A stretch of DNA of 64,000 nt from Siphonobacter curvatus (GTDB lineage Bacteria > Bacteroidota > Bacteroidia > Cytophagales > Spirosomataceae). The DNA lies in assembly GCF_002943425.1 (NCBI RefSeq), contig NZ_PTRA01000001.1:2480001-2544000 (forward strand), in the 5' to 3' direction. The translations under genes and the position numbers were made by a program. Under the pieces are notes generated by a model. The model was not told the origin of the DNA, did not search any database, and saw only the letters and a list, made by a program, of their open reading frames with translations. Below, piece by piece: positions 25,155 through 34,555 of the stretch; positions within the stretch are counted from its first letter, which is position 1; every line of letters starts with the position of its first letter.

Positions 25155-26372
25155 ATGCACCTGAAGTTTTTACTTGTTTTCTGGAGTCTGCTTGGTCTAA
25201 TCGGCTGTCAACAATCCCACCCGGAAGGAACGTACGGAATTTATGTCATGAGGTCCGGAGATGCCCGGGAATACATCGTACGTACGGATCAGTTGGATTC
25301 CGGCCGTATTGATCCTATCAGCAAAGGCGTTCCGGTCCCGATTCCCCAGTTTTGGGCGGAGCTAATCGAACGGGATGGGAATTTTTACCACATGAACCGA
25401 AAGAGCGGCTACCTGGTCCGCCATCGGCTGATTGATCAGCACTTTACGGCTCAGGATTCCGTAGCACTACCCGATGTTTCTTTCATTGAAAACTATAGCT
25501 GGCCCAAGCCGGATTCGCTTTTCCTGATTTCGTACAATCGTAAAATTTCCAAATTGCAGTACGCCCGCGTCGATGTCCGTACGATGCAGGCCCAAACGGG
25601 AAAATTACCCCTGCCCCTACCTTTTGGGCCTTATAATTCCATGTCGGTGGGGTTCAGTCACTTTCGGGGTTCCGAGCTCTTCGTTGGCTATACGTATCAC
25701 ACGGTATCCGGTCGCCCTGGTCAGTATACCACCAGCGATACACTTTACGTGACTACGCTGGCGTATCCTTCAATGCGACTCATCCGTACACAGAAAGACA
25801 CGAAATCGACGTATCCGGGAAGCGTCAATACGGAGCAGCCCAGTACGTTCGCTGACGAAAAGGGAGATTTTTATTTTCTGGCCTGTCCGGGCTTTGCGTT
25901 AGGCAATCACCCCCAGAAACCAACGGCTATCTACCGGATCAAAGCGGGCGAAGCGACCCTGGACTCTACGTACTTTTTCAATATTTCAGTCTCCGCTATT
26001 CACAATCACGCGTATGGGCTCTGGTACATTGGAAAAGGTCAGGCGATCGTCCGGAGTGAACGACGGGAGCTTTTTAAAACCATGGAAGACCATTATCAGG
26101 TACCACATCTGGAATTTTACGTGGTAGACCTGAATCAAAAAACGACCCGTAAACTGGCTTTACCCCTGGACAAAGGCAGTGCCCGTAGCTGCGTACTCGT
26201 GGATCGGGGTTTGGTGTATATTTCTGTCAATGCCGGGCCCGACAATAATTACATCTGGGTCTATAATCCAAACGATCAGAGCCTGAGAAAAGGGCTGAAA
26301 ATCGAAGGCTCCGTGGATTATCTCTTACGGCTCGAAAAACTGAAGGAAGCGTCCGGCCAAACGTCTGACTAA
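25155..26372 (+). CDS. DUF4374-like surface lipoprotein (first copy)
   Basis: A 405-residue lipoprotein: the signal MHLKFLLVFWSLLGLIGC puts the lipidated Cys at position 18. The rest is beta-rich and fits a propeller. It is related along its length to the DUF4374 lipoprotein at 28861: compare QPSTFADEKGDFYFLACPG with EPASFVTSSGDLYHLATPG and the endings YLLRLEKLK and YMLRVDKLK. In Bacteroides, a DUF4374-type lipoprotein (XusB) binds ferric enterobactin at the cell surface for its TonB receptor; that memory was not checked here. This copy probably binds the same or a related ligand. It starts nine bases after the anti-sigma-like gene. Confidence 0.72.
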   Translation: MHLKFLLVFWSLLGLIGCQQSHPEGTYGIYVMRSGDAREYIVRTDQLDSGRIDPISKGVPVPIPQFWAELIERDGNFYHMNRKSGYLVRHRLIDQHFTAQDSVALPDVSFIENYSWPKPDSLFLISYNRKISKLQYARVDVRTMQAQTGKLPLPLPFGPYNSMSVGFSHFRGSELFVGYTYHTVSGRPGQYTTSDTLYVTTLAYPSMRLIRTQKDTKSTYPGSVNTEQPSTFADEKGDFYFLACPGFALGNHPQKPTAIYRIKAGEATLDSTYFFNISVSAIHNHAYGLWYIGKGQAIVRSERRELFKTMEDHYQVPHLEFYVVDLNQKTTRKLALPLDKGSARSCVLVDRGLVYISVNAGPDNNYIWVYNPNDQSLRKGLKIEGSVDYLLRLEKLKEASGQTSD

Positions 26373-26479
26373 GGCTGCCGCGTTTCACGGACCGCATTTT
26401 ATTTCTTTCCCAGCTTCGGTATAGTCGGGTTTATGCAACTAGGAGATGAGAAGGCGTTGTTTCCCCTTCTCGTTTCCCC

Positions 26480-28831
26480 ATGCAAGCGTCTATTTCTACC
26501 TCTTTTTTCCTTCTTTTCTTCCTAACTCTCCGGTCGTTGGCCCAGACTGGACCGACCGTTTCGGGTACGGTTCATTCCGAAGACAAGCTGCCCCTCGTGG
26601 GGATCAGCATCCGCGTAAAAGGCTCTTCCCTCGGTACCACGACGGATACGACGGGGGCCTTTCAGCTTCGGGTAAACCGGACGGAATTACTGACGATTAC
26701 GGCTTCGGGGGTGGGTTTTCTGCCCCAATCCAAGGAAGTTCGGGCCGGACAATCCGTTACGTTCATTCTCAAAGCCGATTCCCGCACGATGAACGAAGTT
26801 GTCGTAACGGGCAAGACCGAGAACCAGCAGGTCAAGGAACAGGCCTTCGCCGTCAACGCCATCGAAACCCGCCTATTTGCCAATACCAACGTGGATATGA
26901 ACCAGGTACTCAACCGCACAACGGGCGTTCGGGTACGCGAGCAGGGCGGTCTGGGTTCGGATTTCAACTTCTCAATCAATGGTTTATCGGGGAAGGCTGT
27001 CCGGTTTTTCATTGACGGTATTCCGCTGGAAGTCATGGGCAGTTCGCTCACGCTGAATACTATTCCCGTCAATCTGGCCGAGCGTATCGAAGTATACAAA
27101 GGCGTCGTGCCGGTATCGCTGGGCTCGGATGCGATGGGCGGGGCCGTGAACCTCATCACGAATCAGCAGATCCGTAACTACCTAGATGCCAGCTACAGTT
27201 ACAGCTCCTTCAACACGCATCGGGCGGCTCTTACGGGCCAGTACATTCACCCCCGAACGGGCCTCACGCTACGGGCCAATGCCTTCTACAATTACTCCAA
27301 CAACAATTACATCATGCGGGGCATCGAAATATGGGATGCTGATCGGGAAGTCTACGTCAAGAAAGACCTTCGTCGTTTTCACGATACATTTCAGTCGGCG
27401 ATGGGACAGCTCGAAGTGGGGGTGAACAATAAAAAGTGGGCCGACGTCTTCTTTGTGGGAGCTTCGTATAATACGTCGGCTCAGGATATTCAGACGGGCA
27501 CCCGGCAGGAGGTCGTATACGGAGCAGCGACCCGCCACGGCGATGCCTGGAATACGTCGGTTCGGTACCGAAAAAACAACTTTCTGGTCCAGGGTTTGGA
27601 TGTAAACGCCTTTCTGTCACGTTCCGTGGATAATTACGTAGTGGTCGATACGGCGGGTTATCAATACGCCTGGGACGGTTCGCGGGTGAAAACCAATCAG
27701 GCGGAAATTGGCTATGGCCGCTCCCTGAATCGGGTGATCCGACCCAAAACCTTTGGCCGGGTCAATGCGAGTTATGCCCTGACGGATCAGCATTCAATCA
27801 ACGTCAACTACACCTTCGATCACGTTAAAAACAAAATGTATAACGAGTTAGTGGAGGAAGGAGACGCCAGTCCGGGTATACTCGGGAAACACCTGCTGGG
27901 ACTCGCCTATCAACAAAATCTGCTTGATCAGCGGTGGATGACGACGTATTTCGGCAAATATTATGGCATGTCCATTGCTCAAGATCGGGCCTTGGATACA
28001 TCCGGCGAAACGTCCAGCGTACAGGATTTCATTCACCGGCTGGGCTACGGTATTGCCTCGCGGTTCCGGATTTCGGAATCAATCGGCGTGAAAGCTTCGT
28101 ACGAACGCTCGTACCGCCTGCAGGAAGTGGGTGAAATGTTCGGCAATGGCTACACGATCATTGCCAATCTGGATCTGAAGCCGGAGGCCAGTCATAACGT
28201 GAACGTAGGAGCTTTCCTGAATAAACGCGTACAGAAACACCACTTTTTTGCCGAAGCCTCCTGGTTTTTCCGCGATGCCAGCGATTTCATTTACGCCGTT
28301 GTCTATCAATCCAACCGGGCCGTAAGCCGCTATGCCAATACGTCCAAAGTACGCGTGAACGGACTGGAAGCCGAGTTTCGCTACGATTACGATCACCTGC
28401 TGAGTATTATGGTGAATGGCAGCTACCAGAACGCCATCAACACGACCAAATACGCACCGGGCTCCACGGGTACGCCCGAGGCTACGTACCTCAACAAAAT
28501 TCCTAATCAGCCCTGGGCCTTCGGTAATGCGGACATCAGCATCGGGAAAAACAATTTACTGGGCAAAAACACCCGACTTCAACTGAACTGGGGGGCTCAG
28601 TACGTCCACTGGTTTTACCTGAGCTGGGAAGCCTTCGGTACCAAGGCCAGCCTCAACCGGATTCCGACCCAGTTCATCCAGAACGCCTCCCTCACCTACT
28701 CCCGCGAAAACGGGAAGTACAACATTTCCTTCGAGAGCCGGAATCTGGCAAACGCTCTGGCCTACGACAATTTCCGGCTGCAGAAACCGGGTCGGGCCTT
28801 TGGGGTGAAGCTCCGCTATTTCATTCAATAA
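26480..28831 (+). CDS. TonB-dependent outer-membrane receptor (siderophore type)
   Basis: A 783-residue receptor. Signal peptide (residues 1-22, ending SLAQ), a carboxypeptidase-like regulatory domain (about 28-110, VSGTVHSEDKLPLVGISI), a TonB-box-like stretch NEVVVTGK, a plug domain (110-235; FFIDGIPLEVMG, IEVYKGVVPVSLGSDAMGGA) and a 22-strand barrel ending in an aromatic C-terminus (GVKLRYFIQ). Length and plug fit siderophore/heme receptors rather than the longer SusC class. There is no N-terminal STN signalling domain, although the locus starts with a sigma/anti-sigma pair. It is flanked by two DUF4374 lipoproteins, suggesting uptake of an iron chelate with lipoprotein help. Confidence 0.9.
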   Translation: MQASISTSFFLLFFLTLRSLAQTGPTVSGTVHSEDKLPLVGISIRVKGSSLGTTTDTTGAFQLRVNRTELLTITASGVGFLPQSKEVRAGQSVTFILKADSRTMNEVVVTGKTENQQVKEQAFAVNAIETRLFANTNVDMNQVLNRTTGVRVREQGGLGSDFNFSINGLSGKAVRFFIDGIPLEVMGSSLTLNTIPVNLAERIEVYKGVVPVSLGSDAMGGAVNLITNQQIRNYLDASYSYSSFNTHRAALTGQYIHPRTGLTLRANAFYNYSNNNYIMRGIEIWDADREVYVKKDLRRFHDTFQSAMGQLEVGVNNKKWADVFFVGASYNTSAQDIQTGTRQEVVYGAATRHGDAWNTSVRYRKNNFLVQGLDVNAFLSRSVDNYVVVDTAGYQYAWDGSRVKTNQAEIGYGRSLNRVIRPKTFGRVNASYALTDQHSINVNYTFDHVKNKMYNELVEEGDASPGILGKHLLGLAYQQNLLDQRWMTTYFGKYYGMSIAQDRALDTSGETSSVQDFIHRLGYGIASRFRISESIGVKASYERSYRLQEVGEMFGNGYTIIANLDLKPEASHNVNVGAFLNKRVQKHHFFAEASWFFRDASDFIYAVVYQSNRAVSRYANTSKVRVNGLEAEFRYDYDHLLSIMVNGSYQNAINTTKYAPGSTGTPEATYLNKIPNQPWAFGNADISIGKNNLLGKNTRLQLNWGAQYVHWFYLSWEAFGTKASLNRIPTQFIQNASLTYSRENGKYNISFESRNLANALAYDNFRLQKPGRAFGVKLRYFIQ

Positions 28832-28860
28832 CTCCTTTCGTTCCTAATCCATTTTTACGT

Positions 28861-30084
28861 ATGCGTTTGTTTCACAAAACTCTTTCGTCCCTTTTGTTGC
28901 TGACGGCCCTGGCGTGTTTCCAATCCTGTAGCAAAGACAGTCCCGCTGAAGAGCCCGCTAACGATCAGGCTCCCGACTACGCCGTGTGGCTTCAGGTGGG
29001 TAGCTGGCCCAATACCTTCCAGTACGTGGTCGGCACCAATTCCCTCCAAACGGGCGTGCTTAGCCTGTCCGGAAATGGCGTGGAAGTGACGGGCAAGGCC
29101 GATTACGGCATCATTCCCCACGGTGGCTTTTACTATTACCCCAGTACCAGTTCGAACAATGGGAAATTTTCAAAATTCAAGTTTGAAAACAATCAGCTGA
29201 CGGCCGTGAAGGAAGTGCCCTACACCTATCAGAAAAACGTTAGTAGCTACACCTGGGTGGATGACAATACGCTGGTGCTGATTGGCGTAAACGGCGACAG
29301 CAACAAGATTTTATACTCGGTAGTCAATGCTACGACGCTGGCGATTACCAACGGCGAACTGAGCGTACCCGCCAGCCCAACCGGGTATCCGTACCTGAGC
29401 ATTGGTACGACGGAGTACACCAAGGGCAAACTGTTTGTAGGATTTATGTATACAGGCAACTGGCCCGCGGCCTACCGCCAGGTTAATGTAGGCGTATTCG
29501 ATTATCCGGCCATGACGCTTTCTAAAGTGGTACAGGATGACAAAACCACTGGAGCCGGCGGGATCAGCATGTGGGAACCAGCTTCGTTCGTGACCAGCAG
29601 TGGTGATCTGTATCACCTGGCTACGCCGGGTTCCTCGCGAAGCAGTATGAAACTGCCCTCGGTGTTGTACCGTATTAAAAGCGGTACGACCGAGTTTGAT
29701 GCCAGTTATAAAATCAATCTGAGTGATGCATTAGGCGGCTCGGTATTTGCGATGTGGAATATCGGCAATGGTGAAGCCGTCGTGAAGTACGAAGATCCCA
29801 AGATCGCAGCCAGTGGTTCACAATCCAGCCATATCTACGGTTTTGCTATCGTCAATCTGAGTACTGGAGCGGTGACGAAAAAGCTCACCGATATTCCCTA
29901 CGACAACTCCGAAACACTCGAAAGCGTAACCATTGACAACGGCAAAGCCTATATCCTTTCCAACGCCGAAACGGGGAAGGATTACGTGTGGGAATACGAT
30001 CCGGCCACCGGTAAAACCACCCCCGGGCTGGAACTCCAGGGCGGGTATAACTATATGCTACGGGTAGACAAACTTAAAAACTAA
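28861..30084 (+). CDS. DUF4374 domain lipoprotein (second copy)
   Basis: A 407-residue lipoprotein (signal MRLFHKTLSSLLLLTALACF, lipidated Cys at about position 23, followed by SKDSPAEEP). DUF4374-type propeller features: YAVWLQVGSWPNTFQYVVG, GGFYYYPSTSSNNGKFSKF, YPYLSIGTTEYTKGKLFVG, AMWNIGNGEAVVKYE, and the closing YVWEYDPATGKTTPGLELQG. It follows the TonB receptor by 29 bases and is probably the main receptor-linked ligand-binding lipoprotein (XusB-like). It differs from the first copy in length by only two residues but is clearly diverged. A strong terminator follows. Confidence 0.82.
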   Translation: MRLFHKTLSSLLLLTALACFQSCSKDSPAEEPANDQAPDYAVWLQVGSWPNTFQYVVGTNSLQTGVLSLSGNGVEVTGKADYGIIPHGGFYYYPSTSSNNGKFSKFKFENNQLTAVKEVPYTYQKNVSSYTWVDDNTLVLIGVNGDSNKILYSVVNATTLAITNGELSVPASPTGYPYLSIGTTEYTKGKLFVGFMYTGNWPAAYRQVNVGVFDYPAMTLSKVVQDDKTTGAGGISMWEPASFVTSSGDLYHLATPGSSRSSMKLPSVLYRIKSGTTEFDASYKINLSDALGGSVFAMWNIGNGEAVVKYEDPKIAASGSQSSHIYGFAIVNLSTGAVTKKLTDIPYDNSETLESVTIDNGKAYILSNAETGKDYVWEYDPATGKTTPGLELQGGYNYMLRVDKLKN

Positions 30085-30116
30085 GTCTTCTCTTTAGTTA
30101 AGATAAGATAAATACC

Positions 30117-30155
30117 GAAAAGGTCCCGTATAACTCATGTATACGGGACCTTTTC
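30117..30155. terminator. Bidirectional terminator ending the TonB/DUF4374 operon
   Basis: Perfect 16-bp stem: 30117-30132 with 30140-30155 (core AGGTCCCGTATA), loop ACTCATG. U-tracts in both directions serve the plus-strand operon and the convergent gene at 30171. Confidence 0.92.
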
Positions 30156-30170
30156 AGTTTCAATACGCTT

Positions 30171-31130
30171 CTATTTTAACTCCTTAAGCCACACTTGAGC
30201 GAAATCCCGGACGGCCATTGCGGGCTCCTGTCCCATCCGGAATACCGTTTTCCAGGCACTGGATTTACTGCGGTAGTCGGGATTTTCGAACTCCAGTCGA
30301 GAGCCCTTTTTGATGAGTTTGGCATTAAAGTCTACACTTTCGATGAGGGCAATACATTCCCGCAACCGTTCCTTCAGAGCAAGCTTCGGATTGGCGTTAG
30401 CTTTATATTCAGCGAGGCGTTTCTGATAGTCAGCGGCTTTCTCCTTTGCTTCTTGCTCATCTTCCACCATTCGGGCATTTCCTTCCTTGATTTGCTGGTT
30501 CATCCATTGGGTATAGTAGGCTAGGTACTGTTTCTTAAATTCTGCGGGATTGGTAATCGCCTGTAACTTTTTAAGCTGGGTCAGCTCGGCGGCCCCTTTG
30601 GTTTTCGTCTCTCCTTCAGCTCCGTTCAATCCTTCTACTAGGCCTTCAATCTGGGTTTTCAATAGCATCCGTAACATCGAAGGTTCCATTTGAGCCATCG
30701 CCTGCGTCGATTGACGAACCATCTCATCGTACGATCCGCCCAGTGCCTCCGACTGTTCGCTCATCTGCTGACGAGCGTTTTGATCCGACTGAAGCCGTCG
30801 TGTTTGATCCGTACTCACGTCATACTTTTCCTGCATATACTGATCGTATCGTTTGCGGAAATCTTCCGTTTCCGTATAGGCCCGTACTACCCGCCCCAGG
30901 GCTTTTACCGCCTCCACTTTAGCGGGAGCCGACAGGGCTTTCGCCCACTGCTTGCCTTCATAGGGTACGTAGGGTACATTCAGCCCATCGGCTGTGACGG
31001 CATCTATACTAATTTCCTGAATATTTTCAGTTTTTAACCGTAGATCGGCGAGGATGTCGGCCGTACGGGCGGCCATCCAGAAACCCGTGGTAGCCAGCAA
31101 AAGGGTTAAAGCAAAACGTTTTTGTATCAT
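30171..31130 (-). CDS. Secreted helical protein of unknown function
   Basis: A 319-residue protein with a signal peptide or anchor (MIQKRFALTLLLATTGFWMAARTA). The rest is nearly all charged helix, with coiled-coil character at about residues 85-130 and 205-260 (many Glu, Lys, Gln, Met) and no cysteine. A short aromatic part near residues 50-65 (VPYVPYEGKQW) and the C-terminus (AVRDFAQVWLKELK) are less repetitive. I recognise no family. It is a single gene between two strong terminators and not obviously linked to its neighbours. Periplasmic location is likely. Confidence 0.7.
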   Translation of the reverse strand: MIQKRFALTLLLATTGFWMAARTADILADLRLKTENIQEISIDAVTADGLNVPYVPYEGKQWAKALSAPAKVEAVKALGRVVRAYTETEDFRKRYDQYMQEKYDVSTDQTRRLQSDQNARQQMSEQSEALGGSYDEMVRQSTQAMAQMEPSMLRMLLKTQIEGLVEGLNGAEGETKTKGAAELTQLKKLQAITNPAEFKKQYLAYYTQWMNQQIKEGNARMVEDEQEAKEKAADYQKRLAEYKANANPKLALKERLRECIALIESVDFNAKLIKKGSRLEFENPDYRSKSSAWKTVFRMGQEPAMAVRDFAQVWLKELK

Positions 31131-31278
31131 GGTTGATCAGTTGAAGATTCCTGATTGAGATGATACAAAATTGTTCGGCGTTTAACTCTCTTACTACCCA
31201 ATCTGGCTGACTTGTGCTTTTGACTTCTTCGGTTGAGGAAAGTACGTCGTGAACCGGCTTGGCCTCCTGCCATAAAAA

Positions 31279-31328
31279 GATCCGGGTCTTCCCTTCATGA
31301 ACGTTTCCATGAAGGGAAGACCCGGATC
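31279..31328 (-). terminator. 21-bp perfect hairpin ending the GH15 gene
   Basis: Bases 31279-31299 and 31308-31328 are exact reverse complements (core CCGGGTCTTCCC), loop AACGTTTC. On the minus strand it is followed by TTTTTATG, so it terminates the GH15/baeRF/HPF unit. Confidence 0.9.
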
Positions 31329-31378
31329 GGAGAAGCGTAGGAACTATCTAGAACTCACCCTGGCAAGGCTATACCGCC

Positions 31379-33211
31379 TTAGCCATTTTTGCGGGTCAGC
31401 TTTTTATCGAGTTCCAAAGCGGCACTGATGAGGCCCAGGTGCGTGAAGGCCTGCGGGAAGTTGCCCAGGTGTTCGCCTTTCTTACTGATTTGTTCAGCAA
31501 ATAATCCCAGGTGGTTGCCGTACCCCAGCATTTTCTCGAAATTCTCAACGGCTTCATCCAGTCGACCAGCCTTAGCCAGACATTCCACGTACCAGAATGA
31601 ACACATGGTAAATGTACCTTCTTCACCCTCTAAGCCATCGATTCCGGAGACCTCGTTATCGTAGCGATACACCAGTACATCTAGTCGCAAATGCTGGTTG
31701 ACGGCTTCCAGCGTGGAGATCCACCGGGGCTCGTCGGGCGTAATGAAGTGCACCAACGGCATCAGCAATACGCTGGCATCCACGGTTTCGGCTACTTTAT
31801 CTCCATCCTTGAACTGTACCCAACACTGCAGTTTTTCATTCCAGAAGTTATGGTAAATGTCCTGGTAGATTTCATCGCGTACCTGTACCCATTCCTGCTG
31901 CGGGAAGGGGAACGATCGGTGAACCCCGATTTTGATGGCCCGGTCCATGGCCACCCAGCACATCAGGCGAGAGTGCAGAAATTCGTGCTCTTCGTTCCGG
32001 ATTTCCCAGATGCCATGATCAGGTTCCCGCCAGCGTTCCATTACGATTTTGACTTCCTTGCAGATGATTTCCCACAATTCGTACGTAATCGGCTGGTGGT
32101 AATTATTAAAGATGTAAATCGTATCCAGGAGTTCACCGTAGATGTCCAGTTGCAACTGACTATTGGCTTCGTTTCCGATGCGAACGGGGGCCGACTGCTT
32201 GTAGCCTTCCAGGTGCGTCAGTTCGATTTCTTCCATGTCGGCCGTACCATCCACCTTGTACAGCAAGTGCAGATCGCGATTTTTATCCTGTTCGATGATC
32301 CAACGCAGAAAATCAGCGGCTTCCTGTTTGAAGCCCAGTTTCAGAAAAGCGTACATGGTAAAGGCCGCGTCCCGAATCCAAGTAAAGCGATAATCCCAGT
32401 TCCGGTCGCCGCCCAGTTCCTCCGGTAAGCCAAAGGTTGCCGCCGCTACTACCGAGCCAAACTCTACAGAAGTGAGCAATTTCAGCGTAATCGCCGACCG
32501 ACAGATCATTTCCTTCCAGCGGCCTTTGTAGGTCGTTTGGTTGACCCACTTACGCCAGAAATTAATCGTATCGAAATACGTTTTTTCCGCATAAAAAGCC
32601 AGATCGGCGAGGTCTTTTTCTTTACCTGCATCAATGGATTCCAGGACGATCAACGCCCGTTCCGATTCCTTCAGTTCAAACTCGGCGTAGGCATCTCCAT
32701 CGCGTACCTCCAATGGAAAACTGGCCTGTAAACGAAGTTCGGTTTTGGTACCGTCGTCCGCTTTAAAATACAACGCCTCCCCTTTGGGCTCGACGGAATG
32801 CTTTTCGCGGGCATAATCAAACCGCGGCTGCATCTTCATTTTGAACTTGATGGTCCCCCGCACCGCCTTGATCTTACGAACGACGGCGTTATAACTCCGT
32901 TCGGATTCATTTCGGACGGGCATATAATCCGTTATCTCGGCGATTCCTTCTTCCGAAAAAAAGCGGGTAATCAGCACGGCCGTCTCGGGCAGATACAGCT
33001 GTTTGTGCTGCACCTCCTTCATCTGAGGCTCTACCGAAAAATGGCCTCCCTTCTGGTGATCCAGAATACGGGCAAAGACACTCGGGGAATCGAATCGGGG
33101 AAAGCATAAGAAATCAATCGAACCATCCATGCCGACCAAGGCGGTCGTTTTCATGTTGCCGATGATTCCATAATTTTCAATGGGTTTATAGTTTTGGGGC
33201 GATTGTCGCAT
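31379..33211 (-). CDS. Glycoside hydrolase family 15 protein
   Basis: A 610-residue cytoplasmic protein (no signal peptide) of the GH15 glucoamylase/trehalase-like group. The N-terminal beta-sandwich begins YKPIENYGIIGNMKTTALVG and contains GSIDFLCFPRFDSPSVFARIL. The (alpha/alpha)6 barrel shows LGGDRNWDYRFTWIRDAAF, RIGNEANSQLQLDIYGE and EGEEGTFTMCSFWYVECLA, the last carrying the catalytic Glu. Related actinobacterial enzymes hydrolyse trehalose; others are alpha-glucosidases. It lies 41 bases downstream of the baeRF-like gene on the same strand, which hints at a stress or stationary-phase role such as trehalose or glycogen use. The substrate is not proven by sequence. Confidence 0.9.
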   Translation of the reverse strand: MRQSPQNYKPIENYGIIGNMKTTALVGMDGSIDFLCFPRFDSPSVFARILDHQKGGHFSVEPQMKEVQHKQLYLPETAVLITRFFSEEGIAEITDYMPVRNESERSYNAVVRKIKAVRGTIKFKMKMQPRFDYAREKHSVEPKGEALYFKADDGTKTELRLQASFPLEVRDGDAYAEFELKESERALIVLESIDAGKEKDLADLAFYAEKTYFDTINFWRKWVNQTTYKGRWKEMICRSAITLKLLTSVEFGSVVAAATFGLPEELGGDRNWDYRFTWIRDAAFTMYAFLKLGFKQEAADFLRWIIEQDKNRDLHLLYKVDGTADMEEIELTHLEGYKQSAPVRIGNEANSQLQLDIYGELLDTIYIFNNYHQPITYELWEIICKEVKIVMERWREPDHGIWEIRNEEHEFLHSRLMCWVAMDRAIKIGVHRSFPFPQQEWVQVRDEIYQDIYHNFWNEKLQCWVQFKDGDKVAETVDASVLLMPLVHFITPDEPRWISTLEAVNQHLRLDVLVYRYDNEVSGIDGLEGEEGTFTMCSFWYVECLAKAGRLDEAVENFEKMLGYGNHLGLFAEQISKKGEHLGNFPQAFTHLGLISAALELDKKLTRKNG

Positions 33212-33252
33212 AACGTATCGGGTTAACTCTGATTGTTTGTTTTTGAAGTGAT

Positions 33253-34449
33253 TTAAAGGGTACTCTCGGTTTCCTGGTCGACTTCCGTCAGGGGATAGCG
33301 GAACATACCCGCGAGCATGGAATCGGTAGCTGGCATTTCATCTTTCTCGACCAGATACACTTTCCCACCGTACGCGATGGTCTTTTGAGCGGCTTCATTG
33401 ATTAGTGAATAACTGTTGCGGCTCGGCGATTCCTCTACGGTAAGGCTAAACTTTTCCGCGTCGTACGTTCCCCATAATTCTTCCTGGGCCTGAACGAATA
33501 GGGTATCGACCCCACCACTGAGAGCAGTTAGGATCACGGTATCCACATCATCCCCACCCTGTCCTTTCGCGGCAAAAAGCCCGTAATCCTCTTTTCGATC
33601 GAGACGGTCCTGTACGAATTGAGGTTCCATCAGTTGCCAGGCCTCGGTCGACAGTGTTAGGGTATCGTCTTCCGAATAACTGCCCGTTAAATACGGCTCG
33701 ACCACGTGGATATAGTTGCTGGCCTGTTTGTACAGCGGAATCAAATAATCGACCCCTGCCAGTAGCAGTGGCAAGGGATTCTGGTTCAAAATCGTTTCAA
33801 TGTCCGTACTCAACCGATGGTAATACTGGAGAATCTCTGCTTTCCGGGCTTCGCTTGACCCGCTTCCCTGGCCATGAAACATGGCTCCCGCTTCGCCAAT
33901 GCCACTGCGGTGTTGCAGGGCTTTCTGATTATCCGCGTCTTCGATTTCTTCGGTGTAAGAAGCCGAAACGGAGTCAGGCAGAGGAATTTGATCAATGGTA
34001 GAACGGGTCATCTCAAACAGGCTTACCTGTTTCAGATTTAATACCAGCAGATAGAAGTGTCCGTCGTCGTTTAGCTCGGGAATGAGCGGTAACAGGTAGG
34101 GCCGCTGGTTTACCCGACAAATGGGCGATTCGATGGACAAGGGTAGTTTGTAGAACACACTTTCGCCATCAAATATGAAGTACGCTAGCAGGTCTGAACT
34201 GTACTTCCAGAATTCCTGATCGTCCAGTAACTGAAAGCCTTCCGCCAAAAATGAATCGGCATCTGATTCTGACATTTCATGGACTTCCAGCAGTTGATTC
34301 CGGGCTTCAGTCAACGCGTTTTTGAAGTGAATTTTACTTGATTGGTGCCCATCGGTTGAAATCTTTTCCGTCGGCGTATAAAGGGAGACGCAAAGAGTTG
34401 CTTCTTTTTGAGCTAAAGCATTGAAATGATCTACATTAAATCGGGTCAT
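33253..34449 (-). CDS. Bacterial archaeo-eukaryotic release factor-like (baeRF) protein
   Basis: A 398-residue acidic cytoplasmic protein resembling the bacterial aeRF1-like (baeRF) families: an N-terminal variable domain, a middle RNase-H-like domain (FYLLVLNLKQVSLFEMTRS, about residues 130-290, with PLLLAGVDYLIPLYKQAS) and a C-terminal L7Ae-like domain (about 300-390, VDTLFVQAQEELWGTYD, AYGGKVYLVEKDEMP). Proteins of this superfamily bind the ribosomal A site, and one relative (Balon) is a hibernation factor. A short HPF/RaiA homologue is encoded 106 bases upstream on the same strand, matching that role. The GGQ-type peptide-release motif is not seen; GHGQGSGSSEAR-like sequence (HGQGSGSS) sits in the equivalent loop. 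Function is inferred. Confidence 0.72.
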   Translation of the reverse strand: MTRFNVDHFNALAQKEATLCVSLYTPTEKISTDGHQSSKIHFKNALTEARNQLLEVHEMSESDADSFLAEGFQLLDDQEFWKYSSDLLAYFIFDGESVFYKLPLSIESPICRVNQRPYLLPLIPELNDDGHFYLLVLNLKQVSLFEMTRSTIDQIPLPDSVSASYTEEIEDADNQKALQHRSGIGEAGAMFHGQGSGSSEARKAEILQYYHRLSTDIETILNQNPLPLLLAGVDYLIPLYKQASNYIHVVEPYLTGSYSEDDTLTLSTEAWQLMEPQFVQDRLDRKEDYGLFAAKGQGGDDVDTVILTALSGGVDTLFVQAQEELWGTYDAEKFSLTVEESPSRNSYSLINEAAQKTIAYGGKVYLVEKDEMPATDSMLAGMFRYPLTEVDQETESTL

Positions 34450-34555
34450 AAGCTTTCTGTTTTGAAGAGTGTATTAGTGAGAAGTTTTCGTGTACGCATA
34501 GGTCATCCTGCATCTGTCGAAAACAGACGTTTGAATAGACCTCAAAGAAGTAGGC

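Noticed and set aside
26446-27015. 189-codon frame at the start of the TonB receptor
   Set aside because: A +1 frame overlapping the receptor signal peptide and plug; Arg/Gly/Ser-rich, typical of a frame shadow.
31691-32428. 245-codon plus-strand frame opposite the GH15 gene
   Set aside because: Antisense to a clear GH15 coding sequence, with no family features of its own.
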